Part shown: one piece after another, positions 17,521 to 25,350 of the stretch
How the letters are laid out: the number at the start of each line of letters is the position of its first letter
Position numbering within the stretch: position 1 is the first letter of the stretch
Source of the DNA: Vibrio superstes
GTDB taxonomy: Bacteria; Pseudomonadota; Gammaproteobacteria; Enterobacterales; Vibrionaceae
DNA: 64,000 nucleotides
Direction of reading: 5' to 3'
Assembly: GCF_003569005.1 (NCBI RefSeq)
Contig: NZ_BCUR01000004.1
Location: 2,219,927-2,283,926 of the forward strand
The notes under the pieces: model-generated
What the model saw: the letters and a program-made list of their open reading frames with translations, nothing else
The model's database searches: none
Told to the model about the DNA's origin: nothing
Translations under genes and position numbers: made by a program

Positions 17521-19287
17521 TTAATAGGTTCTAGCTTTCGGTGGAAACGCTTCGCGATGCACAGGTTCCATGTTCACGTCACGCTTAGACATGCTCTCCG
17601 TTTCCGGGTTGTAGATTGAGTGACACAGCCACTGCGAATCATCACGGTCTGGATAGTCAAAGCGAGCGTGTGCGCCACGGCTCTCTGTACGGTAGTTCGC
17701 AGCAACAGCCGTTGCTACAGCGGTTTCCATCAAGTTGTCTAGCTCTAGACACTCAATACGTTGTGTATTGAATTCTGTTGATTTGTCGCTAAGGTGCGCA
17801 TCTTGTAGACGCTCACGGATAACACGTAGCTCTTCAAGACCTGTTGCCATCGCTTCACCTTCACGGAATACCGAGAAGCTGTTTTGCATGCAGCTTTGCA
17901 TGTCTTTACGAATCTGAGCTGGGTCTTCGCCGCTAGTACTGTTTTCCCAGCGCATGGTACGAGCTAGAGAAGCCTCAATATCCGACTCTGAAACCGGACG
18001 AGCTTCTGATTGAGCGGCCAACGTATCGCCAAGGTGCAGACCAGTCGCTCGGCCAAATACCACCAAATCAAGTAGCGAGTTGCCACCTAGACGGTTAGCG
18101 CCGTGTACTGATACTGATGCAATTTCACCACAAGCAAACAAGCCTTGTACTTCAACATCTGAACCGTTTTCGTCTAGCTTGATCGCTTGACCAGAAACCT
18201 GTGTTGGTACACCACCCATCATGTAGTGACAGGTTGGGATAACCGGAATCGGTTCTTTCACTGGGTCAACGTGAGCAAAGGTACGTGATAGTTCACAGAT
18301 ACCTGGCAGACGTGACTCGAGTACGTCTTTACCCAAATGATCCATCTTCAGCTTAATGTGTGGACCCCAAGGACCATCACAGCCACGACCTTCACGGATT
18401 TCGATCATCATTGAACGAGCCACAACGTCACGACCGGCCAAGTCTTTCGCATTTGGTGCATAACGCTCCATGAAGCGTTCGCCGTCTTTATTGAGCAGGT
18501 AACCACCCTCACCACGACAACCTTCGGTCACAAGCACACCTGCACCGGCGATACCAGTTGGGTGGAATTGCCACATCTCCATGTCTTGCATAGGGACGCC
18601 AGCACGAAGTGCCATACCAACACCATCACCTGTGTTGATGTGCGCATTAGTAGTTGAAGAGTAGATACGACCTGCGCCACCGGTCGCTAAGATAGTGGCC
18701 TTCGACTTGAAGTAACACATCTCGCCGGTTTCCATACAGATTGCCGTACAACCCATGACGACGCCGTCTTGGTTTTTCACCAAATCAAGGGCGTACCACT
18801 CACTGAAAATAGTGGTTTTGTATTTGATGTTCTGTTGGTACAGGGTGTGCAATAGTGCGTGACCTGTACGGTCAGCTGCCGCCGCAGTACGTGCAGCTTG
18901 CTCGCCACCGAACTGTTTTGACTGGCCGCCAAACGGACGCTGATAAATAGAGCCGTCTTCGAAGCGAGAAAATGGTAGGCCCATTTTTTCTAGCTCGATT
19001 ACGGATTCTGGACCGTTCTTACACATGTATTCAATCGCGTCTTGGTCACCAATGTAGTCCGACCCTTTAACGGTGTCGTACATGTGCCATTGCCAATTGT
19101 CTTCATGTGAGTTACCCAGAGCAACGGTGATACCACCCTGCGCTGATACGGTGTGAGAACGAGTAGGAAATACTTTTGATAACAATGCGCAAGTCAAACC
19201 TTGCTCAGAGATTTGCAGTGCTGCACGCATGCCTGCACCACCAGCACCAATGACTACTGCATCAAATTCGCGAACTGGAATCGTCAT
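17521..19287 (-). CDS. sdhA: Succinate dehydrogenase flavoprotein subunit
   Basis: 588-aa subunit with the FAD-binding GAGGAGMRAALQISEQG at residues 13-29, the flavinylation region RSHTVSAQGGI around residues 43-53, and catalytic segments HPTGIAGAGVLVTEGCRGEGG and RDVVARSM. It oxidises succinate to fumarate on the cytoplasmic face. It begins immediately after sdhD. Confidence 0.99.
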   Translation of the reverse strand: MTIPVREFDAVVIGAGGAGMRAALQISEQGLTCALLSKVFPTRSHTVSAQGGITVALGNSHEDNWQWHMYDTVKGSDYIGDQDAIEYMCKNGPESVIELEKMGLPFSRFEDGSIYQRPFGGQSKQFGGEQAARTAAAADRTGHALLHTLYQQNIKYKTTIFSEWYALDLVKNQDGVVMGCTAICMETGEMCYFKSKATILATGGAGRIYSSTTNAHINTGDGVGMALRAGVPMQDMEMWQFHPTGIAGAGVLVTEGCRGEGGYLLNKDGERFMERYAPNAKDLAGRDVVARSMMIEIREGRGCDGPWGPHIKLKMDHLGKDVLESRLPGICELSRTFAHVDPVKEPIPVIPTCHYMMGGVPTQVSGQAIKLDENGSDVEVQGLFACGEIASVSVHGANRLGGNSLLDLVVFGRATGLHLGDTLAAQSEARPVSESDIEASLARTMRWENSTSGEDPAQIRKDMQSCMQNSFSVFREGEAMATGLEELRVIRERLQDAHLSDKSTEFNTQRIECLELDNLMETAVATAVAANYRTESRGAHARFDYPDRDDSQWLCHSIYNPETESMSKRDVNMEPVHREAFPPKARTY

Positions 19288-19635
19288 TTATGCCCCCCAA
19301 AGAATAAATAGGCCAGAGAAGAAATAACCTAGTAGCACTGCAATGAGAACCAGTTGCAGACTACCGCGCAATAGCGCCGGTTTAATGTAGTCGGTCAGAA
19401 CCTGCCATAAACCAATCCATGCATGAATCAGAATGCAGAACAACGCGATCATGGTGAAGATCTTGGTGAACAGTCCACCAAAGAAGTTGCTCCACTCCAT
19501 ATAACCTATGTCACCTGAGATCAGGAAAAATCCACATAAGTAGATGGTGTAGAGAGTCAGGATGATTGCAGTTGCACGAACCAGCAGGAAATCATGGACG
19601 CCATTGCGCCCAAATGAAGATACGTTGTTTACCAT
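19288..19635 (-). CDS. sdhD: Succinate dehydrogenase membrane anchor, SdhD
   Basis: 115-aa anchor with three hydrophobic helices. The heme-ligand region FCILIHAWIGLWQVLTDYIKP follows the second helix. With SdhC it binds heme b and ubiquinone. The start overlaps sdhC by 7 bp, and sdhA follows at the next base. Confidence 0.97.
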   Translation of the reverse strand: MVNNVSSFGRNGVHDFLLVRATAIILTLYTIYLCGFFLISGDIGYMEWSNFFGGLFTKIFTMIALFCILIHAWIGLWQVLTDYIKPALLRGSLQLVLIAVLLGYFFSGLFILWGA

Positions 19636-20009
19636 ACGATTATCCCCGCAACGAGTGCCAGAACGCCGGTAATGATGAAGGAGATTTGTGCGCTTTTAGC
19701 ACCGCTCTCTAGTTCTTCAAAATACCCTAAGTCTTGGCAAAGGTGTCTAATACCGCCCACGATATGGTAGAAAAGCGCAGTTAGTATTCCCCACAAAATG
19801 AATTTAACGAAGAAGCCATCAACGTAACTGGCAGCCTCCATAAACCCTTTAGGTGACGACAGAGAAATGGAAAGTAACCAAAGTAAGATTCCGACAGCGA
19901 CAAAGGTGATAACACCAGATATCCTGTGCAGGATCGAAGCAATGGCAGTGATCGGGAAGTGAATCGTCTGGAGATCCAGATTGACAGGTCTTGTTTTTTT
20001 CTTGTCCAC
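19629..20009 (-). CDS. sdhC: Succinate dehydrogenase cytochrome b556 subunit, SdhC
   Basis: 126-aa anchor with RPVNLDLQTIHFPITAIASILHRISGV, the conserved SdhC opening with quinone-site serine/arginine, three membrane helices and the heme-ligand histidine in LTALFYHIVGGIRHL. The start is uncertain: GTG 20009 is the best in-frame codon, but the only strong ribosome binding site (AAAGGAG, about 20020-20026) is 13-17 nt upstream and would better serve a GTG in another frame. Confidence 0.95.
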   Translation of the reverse strand: MDKKKTRPVNLDLQTIHFPITAIASILHRISGVITFVAVGILLWLLSISLSSPKGFMEAASYVDGFFVKFILWGILTALFYHIVGGIRHLCQDLGYFEELESGAKSAQISFIITGVLALVAGIIVW

Positions 20010-20413
20010 GGCGTGCTCACTCAGCTCCTTTGAGCAGTTTTACAAATTGTAAACATTTGGGCTTCTTTAGCAGAAATTTAACAAAAACTTACATAACTAC
20101 GGGTCGCCCCTGAATGTTTTGTCACTTTGTTAGTCTATAAAATAGAACACTCTCCCTTAGCAAAGCCGATATCATAGGGAGATGAAACAAAGATATAGCT
20201 TAGATTTCAGCGCCACTATACGACCGTTAACAATCCAATACAATTGCATTAACAAATAATGTTACATAGACCCAATTTTTACTAAATCTACGTATAGAAA
20301 CCTAAACAAGTGCACACAAAAAGGTATATAAATTGACTTCTCGCCCGAAGATCAGTACAAATTTGGTGCACCATTGAATCAAGATGGAAAATAAAATAAC
20401 AAAGGAGAATGTT
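20010..20413. promoter_or_regulatory. Divergent promoter region sdhC/gltA
   Basis: About 400 bp of AT-rich DNA with no gene. It holds a perfect 15-bp palindrome TTTACAAATTGTAAA at 20039-20053 close to sdhC, an inverted repeat CTCCCT/AGGGAG at 20152-20181, and several GTTAA/TTAAC words around 20225-20265 that resemble pieces of ArcA sites. Control by ArcA and CRP is known for this locus in E. coli; here it is inference. Confidence 0.5.
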
Positions 20414-21703
20414 ATGGCAGATAAGCAAGCGACTCTGACTATTGAGGGTCAAGCGCCTATCGAATTGCCGATTATGAAGGGAACCGATGGCCCAGACGTG
20501 ATCGATGTTCGTACATTGGGAAGCAAGGGTTACTTTACCTTTGACCCTGGTTTTCTTGCCACTGCATCTTGTGAATCTCAAATCACTTACATTGATGGTA
20601 ACGCGGGCATTCTATTGCACCGTGGTTTTCCAATCGATGAATTAGCAAACAACGCGGATTATTTGGAAGTTTGCTACATTTTGCTGTACGGAGAAGCCCC
20701 AACTCGTGAAAAATACGAGGATTTCAAGAAGATTGTAACGCGCCATACTATGGTGCATGAGCAAATCGCAAGCTTCTTTCACGGCTTCCGTCGCGACGCC
20801 CACCCAATGGCGGTAATGTGTGGGGTAGTCGGTGCACTAGCGGCCTTCTACCACGATTCACTAGACATTAATAATGATAAACACCGCGAGATTGCGGCAT
20901 TCCGACTTCTGTCGAAAATGCCAACACTAGCGGCAATGTGCTACAAGTACAGCATAGGTCAACCATTTATTTACCCAAGAAACGACCTAAGCTATGCAGA
21001 AAACTTCCTTCATATGATGTTCGCAAATCCTTGTGAAGAATATGAAGTAAACCCTGTCGTTGCTCGTGCTATGGATAAGATCTTTACCCTGCACGCTGAC
21101 CACGAACAGAATGCTTCTACGTCGACCGTTCGACTAGCCGGCTCTTCTGGTGCTAACCCATTTGCGTGTATCGCAGCGGGTATTGCATCTCTATGGGGAC
21201 CTGCTCACGGCGGTGCAAACGAAGCCTGCCTACATATGCTTGAGGAGATCGGCAGTGTAGATAAGATTGAAGAATATGTAGCACGCGCGAAAGACAAAGA
21301 TGACCCATTCCGTTTAATGGGCTTCGGTCACCGCGTTTACAAAAACTACGATCCACGCGCAACAGTAATGCGTGAAGCGTGCCACGATGTATTGAAAGAG
21401 CTGAACATTAAAGATCCTCTGCTAGATGTAGCTATGGAACTTGAGCGTATCGCTCTATCAGACGAGTACTTTGTAGAGAAGAAACTGTACCCTAACGTAG
21501 ATTTCTACTCAGGTATCATTCTTAAAGCGATTGGTATCCCAGTATCTATGTTTACGGTTATCTTCGCTATCTCTCGTACCGTTGGTTGGATTGCACACTG
21601 GAGCGAAATGCACAGTGACCCTCACAACCGCATTGGCCGCCCACGTCAGCTATACACTGGTGAAACGCAGCGCGAGTTTAAGCCCCTTCACGAACGTGAA
21701 TAA
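20414..21703 (+). CDS. gltA: Citrate synthase (type II, hexameric)
   Basis: 429-aa enzyme condensing oxaloacetate and acetyl-CoA. It has catalytic LTLHADHEQNASTSTVRLAGSS with His/Asn residues, GPAHGGANEACL with the second active histidine, and FGHRVYKNYDPRA. Start at ATG 20414, with AAAGGAG 7-13 nt upstream; an in-frame ATG at 20384 has no such site. Divergent from sdhCDAB, as in E. coli. Confidence 0.98.
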   Translation: MADKQATLTIEGQAPIELPIMKGTDGPDVIDVRTLGSKGYFTFDPGFLATASCESQITYIDGNAGILLHRGFPIDELANNADYLEVCYILLYGEAPTREKYEDFKKIVTRHTMVHEQIASFFHGFRRDAHPMAVMCGVVGALAAFYHDSLDINNDKHREIAAFRLLSKMPTLAAMCYKYSIGQPFIYPRNDLSYAENFLHMMFANPCEEYEVNPVVARAMDKIFTLHADHEQNASTSTVRLAGSSGANPFACIAAGIASLWGPAHGGANEACLHMLEEIGSVDKIEEYVARAKDKDDPFRLMGFGHRVYKNYDPRATVMREACHDVLKELNIKDPLLDVAMELERIALSDEYFVEKKLYPNVDFYSGIILKAIGIPVSMFTVIFAISRTVGWIAHWSEMHSDPHNRIGRPRQLYTGETQREFKPLHERE

Positions 21704-21725
21704 CCACGCTTAAGCGACAACGATC

Positions 21726-21752
21726 AAAAGCCGTATTTCGATACGGCTTTTT
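21726..21752 (+). terminator. Rho-independent terminator of gltA
   Basis: Stem AAAAGCCGTAT/ATACGGCTTTT with a TTCG loop and a T-run, 22 bp after the gltA stop. Confidence 0.93.
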
Positions 21753-21818
21753 TCGTTATTGGGCTATCAATAACCTCTACAATCGAAAGTTCACGGCCCT
21801 ACTCTCAGCGCCAGAAAC

Positions 21819-21842
21819 AAAAAAATCGCCCCATAGAGGCGA
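21819..21842 (-). terminator. Orphan minus-strand terminator
   Basis: On the minus strand TCGCCTC-TAT-GGGGCGA is followed by seven Ts. It faces away from gltA and lies 15 bp after the stop of the porin remnant at 21858-21962, so it appears to be the terminator of a lost gene. Confidence 0.75.
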
Positions 21843-21857
21843 CGTTAAATAGCATTA

Positions 21858-21962
21858 TCACCATACATCTGCCTGAATACCCACAATGAAATCATCTTCT
21901 AATTCAGTGGAGCCATCTGGCTGTATGTGCTTATACCTAACCCAAGCAATTATTTGGCTGAA
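21858..21962 (-). pseudogene. C-terminal remnant of a LamB-like carbohydrate porin
   Basis: Minus-strand frame of 34 codons with no start, preceded by a stop. It ends ELEDDFIVGIQADVW, resembling the last beta-strand of LamB/ScrY-type glycoporins, which end in F-x-G-x-Q-x-x-x-W(W). A dedicated terminator follows it. The rest of the gene and its promoter are gone; the LacI-family regulator starts 132 bp away in the divergent orientation, the layout expected of a regulated sugar porin. Too short for certainty. Confidence 0.45.
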
Positions 21963-22094
21963 TTAAGCACAAGGTGTGTTTATAATTGGGCTATCCGAGC
22001 ACTTCAACTCAACGATGAATGTTCGTTCTTTCTCGAAATAGTTAGATTTACAAACTTATCACTGTTTCGAGAAGTAAATTAACAGGTAATAAAA

Positions 22095-23093
22095 TTGGCA
22101 ACGATAAAAGAAGTTTCAGCGCTAGCAAAAGTCTCAACAGCAACCGTTTCACGAGTTCTCAACGGGCACGCTTATGTTAAGGAGGCTAACAAGCAGAGAG
22201 TCTATGAAGCGATGAAGGCTTTGAATTTTCAACCAAACGCGTCTGCTCAAGCCTTGGCATCCAATAAAACCAATAGTATTGGCATGCTAGTAGGCTCCTT
22301 CGATAGTCCCTTTTACGGTCCTTTAATGCATCACGTTGAACAGCAAGTGCGTGAGAAAAACATGCATCTGATCGTAACCAGTGGCCAAGAGTCTCTTCAA
22401 AAAGAACAAGACTCCATCGAATTTCTTCTTGCTAAACAAGTCGACGGATTGGTTGTTCATTCAGATAAGCTCTCCGATGACACTCTGATTAGCTTGCTGT
22501 TACGCCATCCCAATACGATGATCGTTAACCGTCTTGTTCCAGAGATTGCCGAGAGTTGTATCTACATTAACAATGAGCAAGGTGGCATGGTTGCCACTCA
22601 GTTTTTGATAGACAATGGTCACACTGAAATAGCCTGTATCAGCGGCCAAATGAGCAAGGTTGATAGTAGAGATCGCTTGCAAGGGTACAGAAACGCGCTG
22701 GGTGCTTCCGAGCTTCCTTACAATCCAATGTATGTGATAGAAGGAAGATTTGATCATCAGGGAAACCACGATACAGTAAGACGATTGCTTGATCGAGCGC
22801 CGCAAATCACCGCCGTCTTCTGTCAGAACGATAATATAGCGTTGGCCGTTTACGATGTATGTGCGGAGCGAGGCATTACTATTGGCAAAGAGTTATCTGT
22901 CATCGGCTTTGATAACAATAGCCATAGTCAGCACGTGAGACCAAGACTGACGACGATTGATTATCCTGTTCATCGAATTGGTGAGGTGGCAGCGAAAGCC
23001 TTGCTAGCACGAATCGAGAACCGAAAATATTTACTGTCTAATAACCTTATACCAGAGTTGGTAGAGCGAGATTCTGTCTGTAAGCTCAAGTAA
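22095..23093 (+). CDS. LacI/GalR-family transcriptional regulator
   Basis: 332-aa repressor with the N-terminal helix-turn-helix and hinge (MATIKEVSALAKVSTATVSRVLNG, residues 1-24, hinge near 46-60) and a periplasmic-binding-like sugar domain. The start is TTG with AGGT about 6 nt upstream. The effector is not identifiable. No sugar catabolic genes adjoin; the only hint is the porin remnant upstream. The TAA stop overlaps the first base of a MITE. Confidence 0.9.
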   Translation: MATIKEVSALAKVSTATVSRVLNGHAYVKEANKQRVYEAMKALNFQPNASAQALASNKTNSIGMLVGSFDSPFYGPLMHHVEQQVREKNMHLIVTSGQESLQKEQDSIEFLLAKQVDGLVVHSDKLSDDTLISLLLRHPNTMIVNRLVPEIAESCIYINNEQGGMVATQFLIDNGHTEIACISGQMSKVDSRDRLQGYRNALGASELPYNPMYVIEGRFDHQGNHDTVRRLLDRAPQITAVFCQNDNIALAVYDVCAERGITIGKELSVIGFDNNSHSQHVRPRLTTIDYPVHRIGEVAAKALLARIENRKYLLSNNLIPELVERDSVCKLK

Positions 23094-23254
23094 TACCAAT
23101 CACAGTAAGTAAGTGGTCAGAAATAGCGTAGGAAAAACGCTGGATAACAAGGCAGAACTTTTTGATAAGTAGTGATTCTACAATCAAAAATTCTAACGCC
23201 GTTATCGAGTGTTTTAACAAGCTAGGATGATCAGTTATTTACTACGATTGGTAT
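23093..23254. mobile_element. 162-bp MITE-like element, copy A
   Basis: Nonautonomous element with perfect terminal inverted repeats ATACCAATC (23093-23101) and GATTGGTAT (23246-23254). The reverse complement of copy B at 61508-61669 has the same length and is close to 90 percent identical by eye. There is no coding capacity. It is inserted exactly at the stop codon of the LacI-family gene. ACCAATC-ended repeats are widespread in Vibrio intergenic regions. Confidence 0.9.
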
Positions 23255-23303
23255 AAGGGTAGCCCGCTCGTTATTACTAATGCTCTGGGGATACCCATTA
23301 CCA

Positions 23304-24062
23304 TTAAACTGGATTATTAATATCAACAAAGGTTACATCTAGCCCGTGCTCTGCCGCTAGCCATTCACCCAGCGCTTTAATGCCATAGCGCTCTGTCGCG
23401 TGGTGACCCGCTGAGAAGTAATGAATATCTTGCTCACGAGCCACGAATGTGGTGCGCTCTGAGATCTCACCTGAGATGAAGGCATCCAAGTCGTAGTCTG
23501 CAGCCAATTGAATGTAATCCTGACCACCGCCCGTGCACCAGCCAACGGTTTCAATCTTTTTATCCGCGTTTTCAGGTGCGATATGCAGTGGCTCTCTATC
23601 TAGAGCTTGGGCGATGCGCTTGGCAAATTCCGCGCCGCTCACCGCTCGTTTCAAGCGGCCGTGCATGGCGACAGATTGAGCATGCCCCTCTAACCCGCCT
23701 TCAACATCAATCTCTAGTAGCTGAGCCAGACGTGCGTTGTTACCCAGTTCCGGATGGATATCCAATGGCAAGTGATATCCATAAAGATTAATATCGTTCT
23801 TGATCAATGAGCGAATACGGCGACCTTTCATACCGACTATCGGCTCAGGCTCACCCTTCCAGAAATAACCATGATGAACAAGGATAGCATCGGCACCTAA
23901 CTCGATAGCCTTATCGATAAGCGATTGAGAAGCAGTCACTCCGGTAACAACTTTATTGATGGTTTTGCTTCCTTCAACCTGAAGTCCATTCGGCGCGTAA
24001 TCTTTAATCAGTTCAGGGGAAAGCGTGTAATTGAGAATGCGTTGCAGTTGTAAATTGTCCAT
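23304..24062 (-). CDS. Nif3-like dinuclear metal-centre hexameric protein (YbgI type)
   Basis: 252-aa Nif3 family protein with metal-ligand segments ILVHHGYFW near residues 61-69, GYHLPLDIHPELGNNA, and the late SAGHHATERYG. The family forms hexameric rings with two metals per subunit; GTP cyclohydrolase-like roles have been proposed but the physiological reaction is not settled. Monocistronic and divergent from the DUF1853 gene. Confidence 0.92.
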   Translation of the reverse strand: MDNLQLQRILNYTLSPELIKDYAPNGLQVEGSKTINKVVTGVTASQSLIDKAIELGADAILVHHGYFWKGEPEPIVGMKGRRIRSLIKNDINLYGYHLPLDIHPELGNNARLAQLLEIDVEGGLEGHAQSVAMHGRLKRAVSGAEFAKRIAQALDREPLHIAPENADKKIETVGWCTGGGQDYIQLAADYDLDAFISGEISERTTFVAREQDIHYFSAGHHATERYGIKALGEWLAAEHGLDVTFVDINNPV

Positions 24063-24152
24063 TTTGCTTCCAAATAATTGAAAATACGTCTGATATGTAG
24101 CAAGTTAAACAAACAAATGTCTGCTCGTCTACCTGCTAGGGTCTGTTAACCA

Positions 24153-24929
24153 ATGCCAAATACCTATGTTGATGTCTCTACTTTATCTCAATTCGCTGAT
24201 TGGATAGCGACAACACCGCCGCTGCTGCATGGTGATGAGATTATTGTAGAAGAGCTTCCTTTTAAAACCCTCTGCGCCGAACAAATGCAAACCTATACGG
24301 GCAACCCTCGACTCGGGTTTATCTATCAGCACCTGTGTGAGCAACTGTTCATACAACACCCTTCCCTATCCATCACCACCACTGAACTGCAGCTCAGTGA
24401 TAATGGAAGAACCATTGGCGAGCTGGATTTTATTCTGCACAACCACCAGCACGATAGAACCGAGCATTGGGAAGTAGCCATTAAGTTTTACCTGTTACAT
24501 GGGGATAAATGGTACGGCCCTAATGCCATTGACCGACTCGATAAAAAGCTTAAACATATGCTGGAAAGACAACTTCAGCACACACAATCAGACATCTTTA
24601 TCCGTCAATATCCACAATGGAAAGACCTATCACAACACCTGTTAATGCAAGGACGTTTGTACATTAACCCTTTTGAGAATCACACTGTCCCCACTCACTG
24701 TGAAGGGAAAAGGATAAACACCTCGCAGATCGTCGGCTATTGGTGTCATCAGAATCAGGCTCATCGAATAGCTGAAAAACTGTATCGCTTAGATAAGCCG
24801 CTTTGGGCTACTGGTAGAACCGAAAACTCTCCATTATTGGATAGTATTCAAGGCAAAGTTTTGCACTGCCAAAGCGAATCAGGTCGCTTCTGGTTTATTG
24901 TTCCTAATGATTGGCCCAATAATATTTAA
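24153..24929 (+). CDS. DUF1853 family protein
   Basis: 258-aa cytoplasmic protein of unknown function. The central segment IGELDFILHNHQHDRTEHWEVAIKFYL (about 90-116) and KWYGPNAIDRLDKKLKHMLERQL look like a restriction-endonuclease-like core (E-x-D plus E-V-A-x-K spacing), so a nuclease-fold is plausible, but no activity should be assumed. The ribosome binding site is weak. No operon partners. Confidence 0.8.
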   Translation: MPNTYVDVSTLSQFADWIATTPPLLHGDEIIVEELPFKTLCAEQMQTYTGNPRLGFIYQHLCEQLFIQHPSLSITTTELQLSDNGRTIGELDFILHNHQHDRTEHWEVAIKFYLLHGDKWYGPNAIDRLDKKLKHMLERQLQHTQSDIFIRQYPQWKDLSQHLLMQGRLYINPFENHTVPTHCEGKRINTSQIVGYWCHQNQAHRIAEKLYRLDKPLWATGRTENSPLLDSIQGKVLHCQSESGRFWFIVPNDWPNNI

Positions 24930-25142
24930 TCAAATGTAGAAACAGTGATTTCACATTCAAAACAGTCAATAACGAGTGCAAATAAATCTTTTTAATACAA
25001 CAAGTTAAATATTGTATATCCACTTACTCATAAAGGTGCGCCGCATAAGCGCATGGGCTCATATTGAATCCTAACCTACATAGGCATACAGTCTCGCTGA
25101 CTTAAAACACTTGATATATATGCGATTCATCTAGGAGTTCCC

Positions 25143-25247
25143 ATGACCGAATTGATTGAAGCCATATCTGTTTTTATGCTGATGCTCTGTGCACCAATCT
25201 TGCTTGTCACTTTATTTCAGAGAAAGCAAAAAAATAAACAGATATAA
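25143..25247 (+). CDS. Predicted 34-aa single-pass membrane peptide
   Basis: ATG preceded by TAGGAG with 5 nt spacing. The product starts MTELIEAISVFMLMLCAPIL, continues LVTLF and ends with a basic tail QRKQKNKQI, so it has one hydrophobic helix and a positively charged C-terminus. I do not recognise a family. The TAA stop overlaps a 10-bp ATACCAATCG word identical to the MITE ends in this window, so the current C-terminus may derive from an old element end. It sits in the 420-bp gap between DUF1853 and the pgm terminator. Confidence 0.55.
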   Translation: MTELIEAISVFMLMLCAPILLVTLFQRKQKNKQI

Positions 25248-25268
25248 TACCAATCGTTTTGACACCAT

Positions 25269-25307
25269 AAAAAATCCCCACTGTGCGCAAACACAATGGG
25301 GATTTAT
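25269..25307 (-). terminator. Rho-independent terminator of pgm
   Basis: On the minus strand AAATCCCCA/TGGGGATTT arms with inner TGTG/CACA pairing, followed by six Ts. The arms are A/T rich on both sides, so it may also stop plus-strand transcription. Confidence 0.85.
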
Positions 25308-25350
25308 TTATTCAGGCTTAAGCTATAAAACGTAAGTTCTAAGGCTTAAA

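Noticed and set aside
19781..20020. 79-codon frame starting at the GTG nearest the sdhC ribosome binding site
   Set aside because: It is out of frame with conserved SdhC and has no recognisable protein features.
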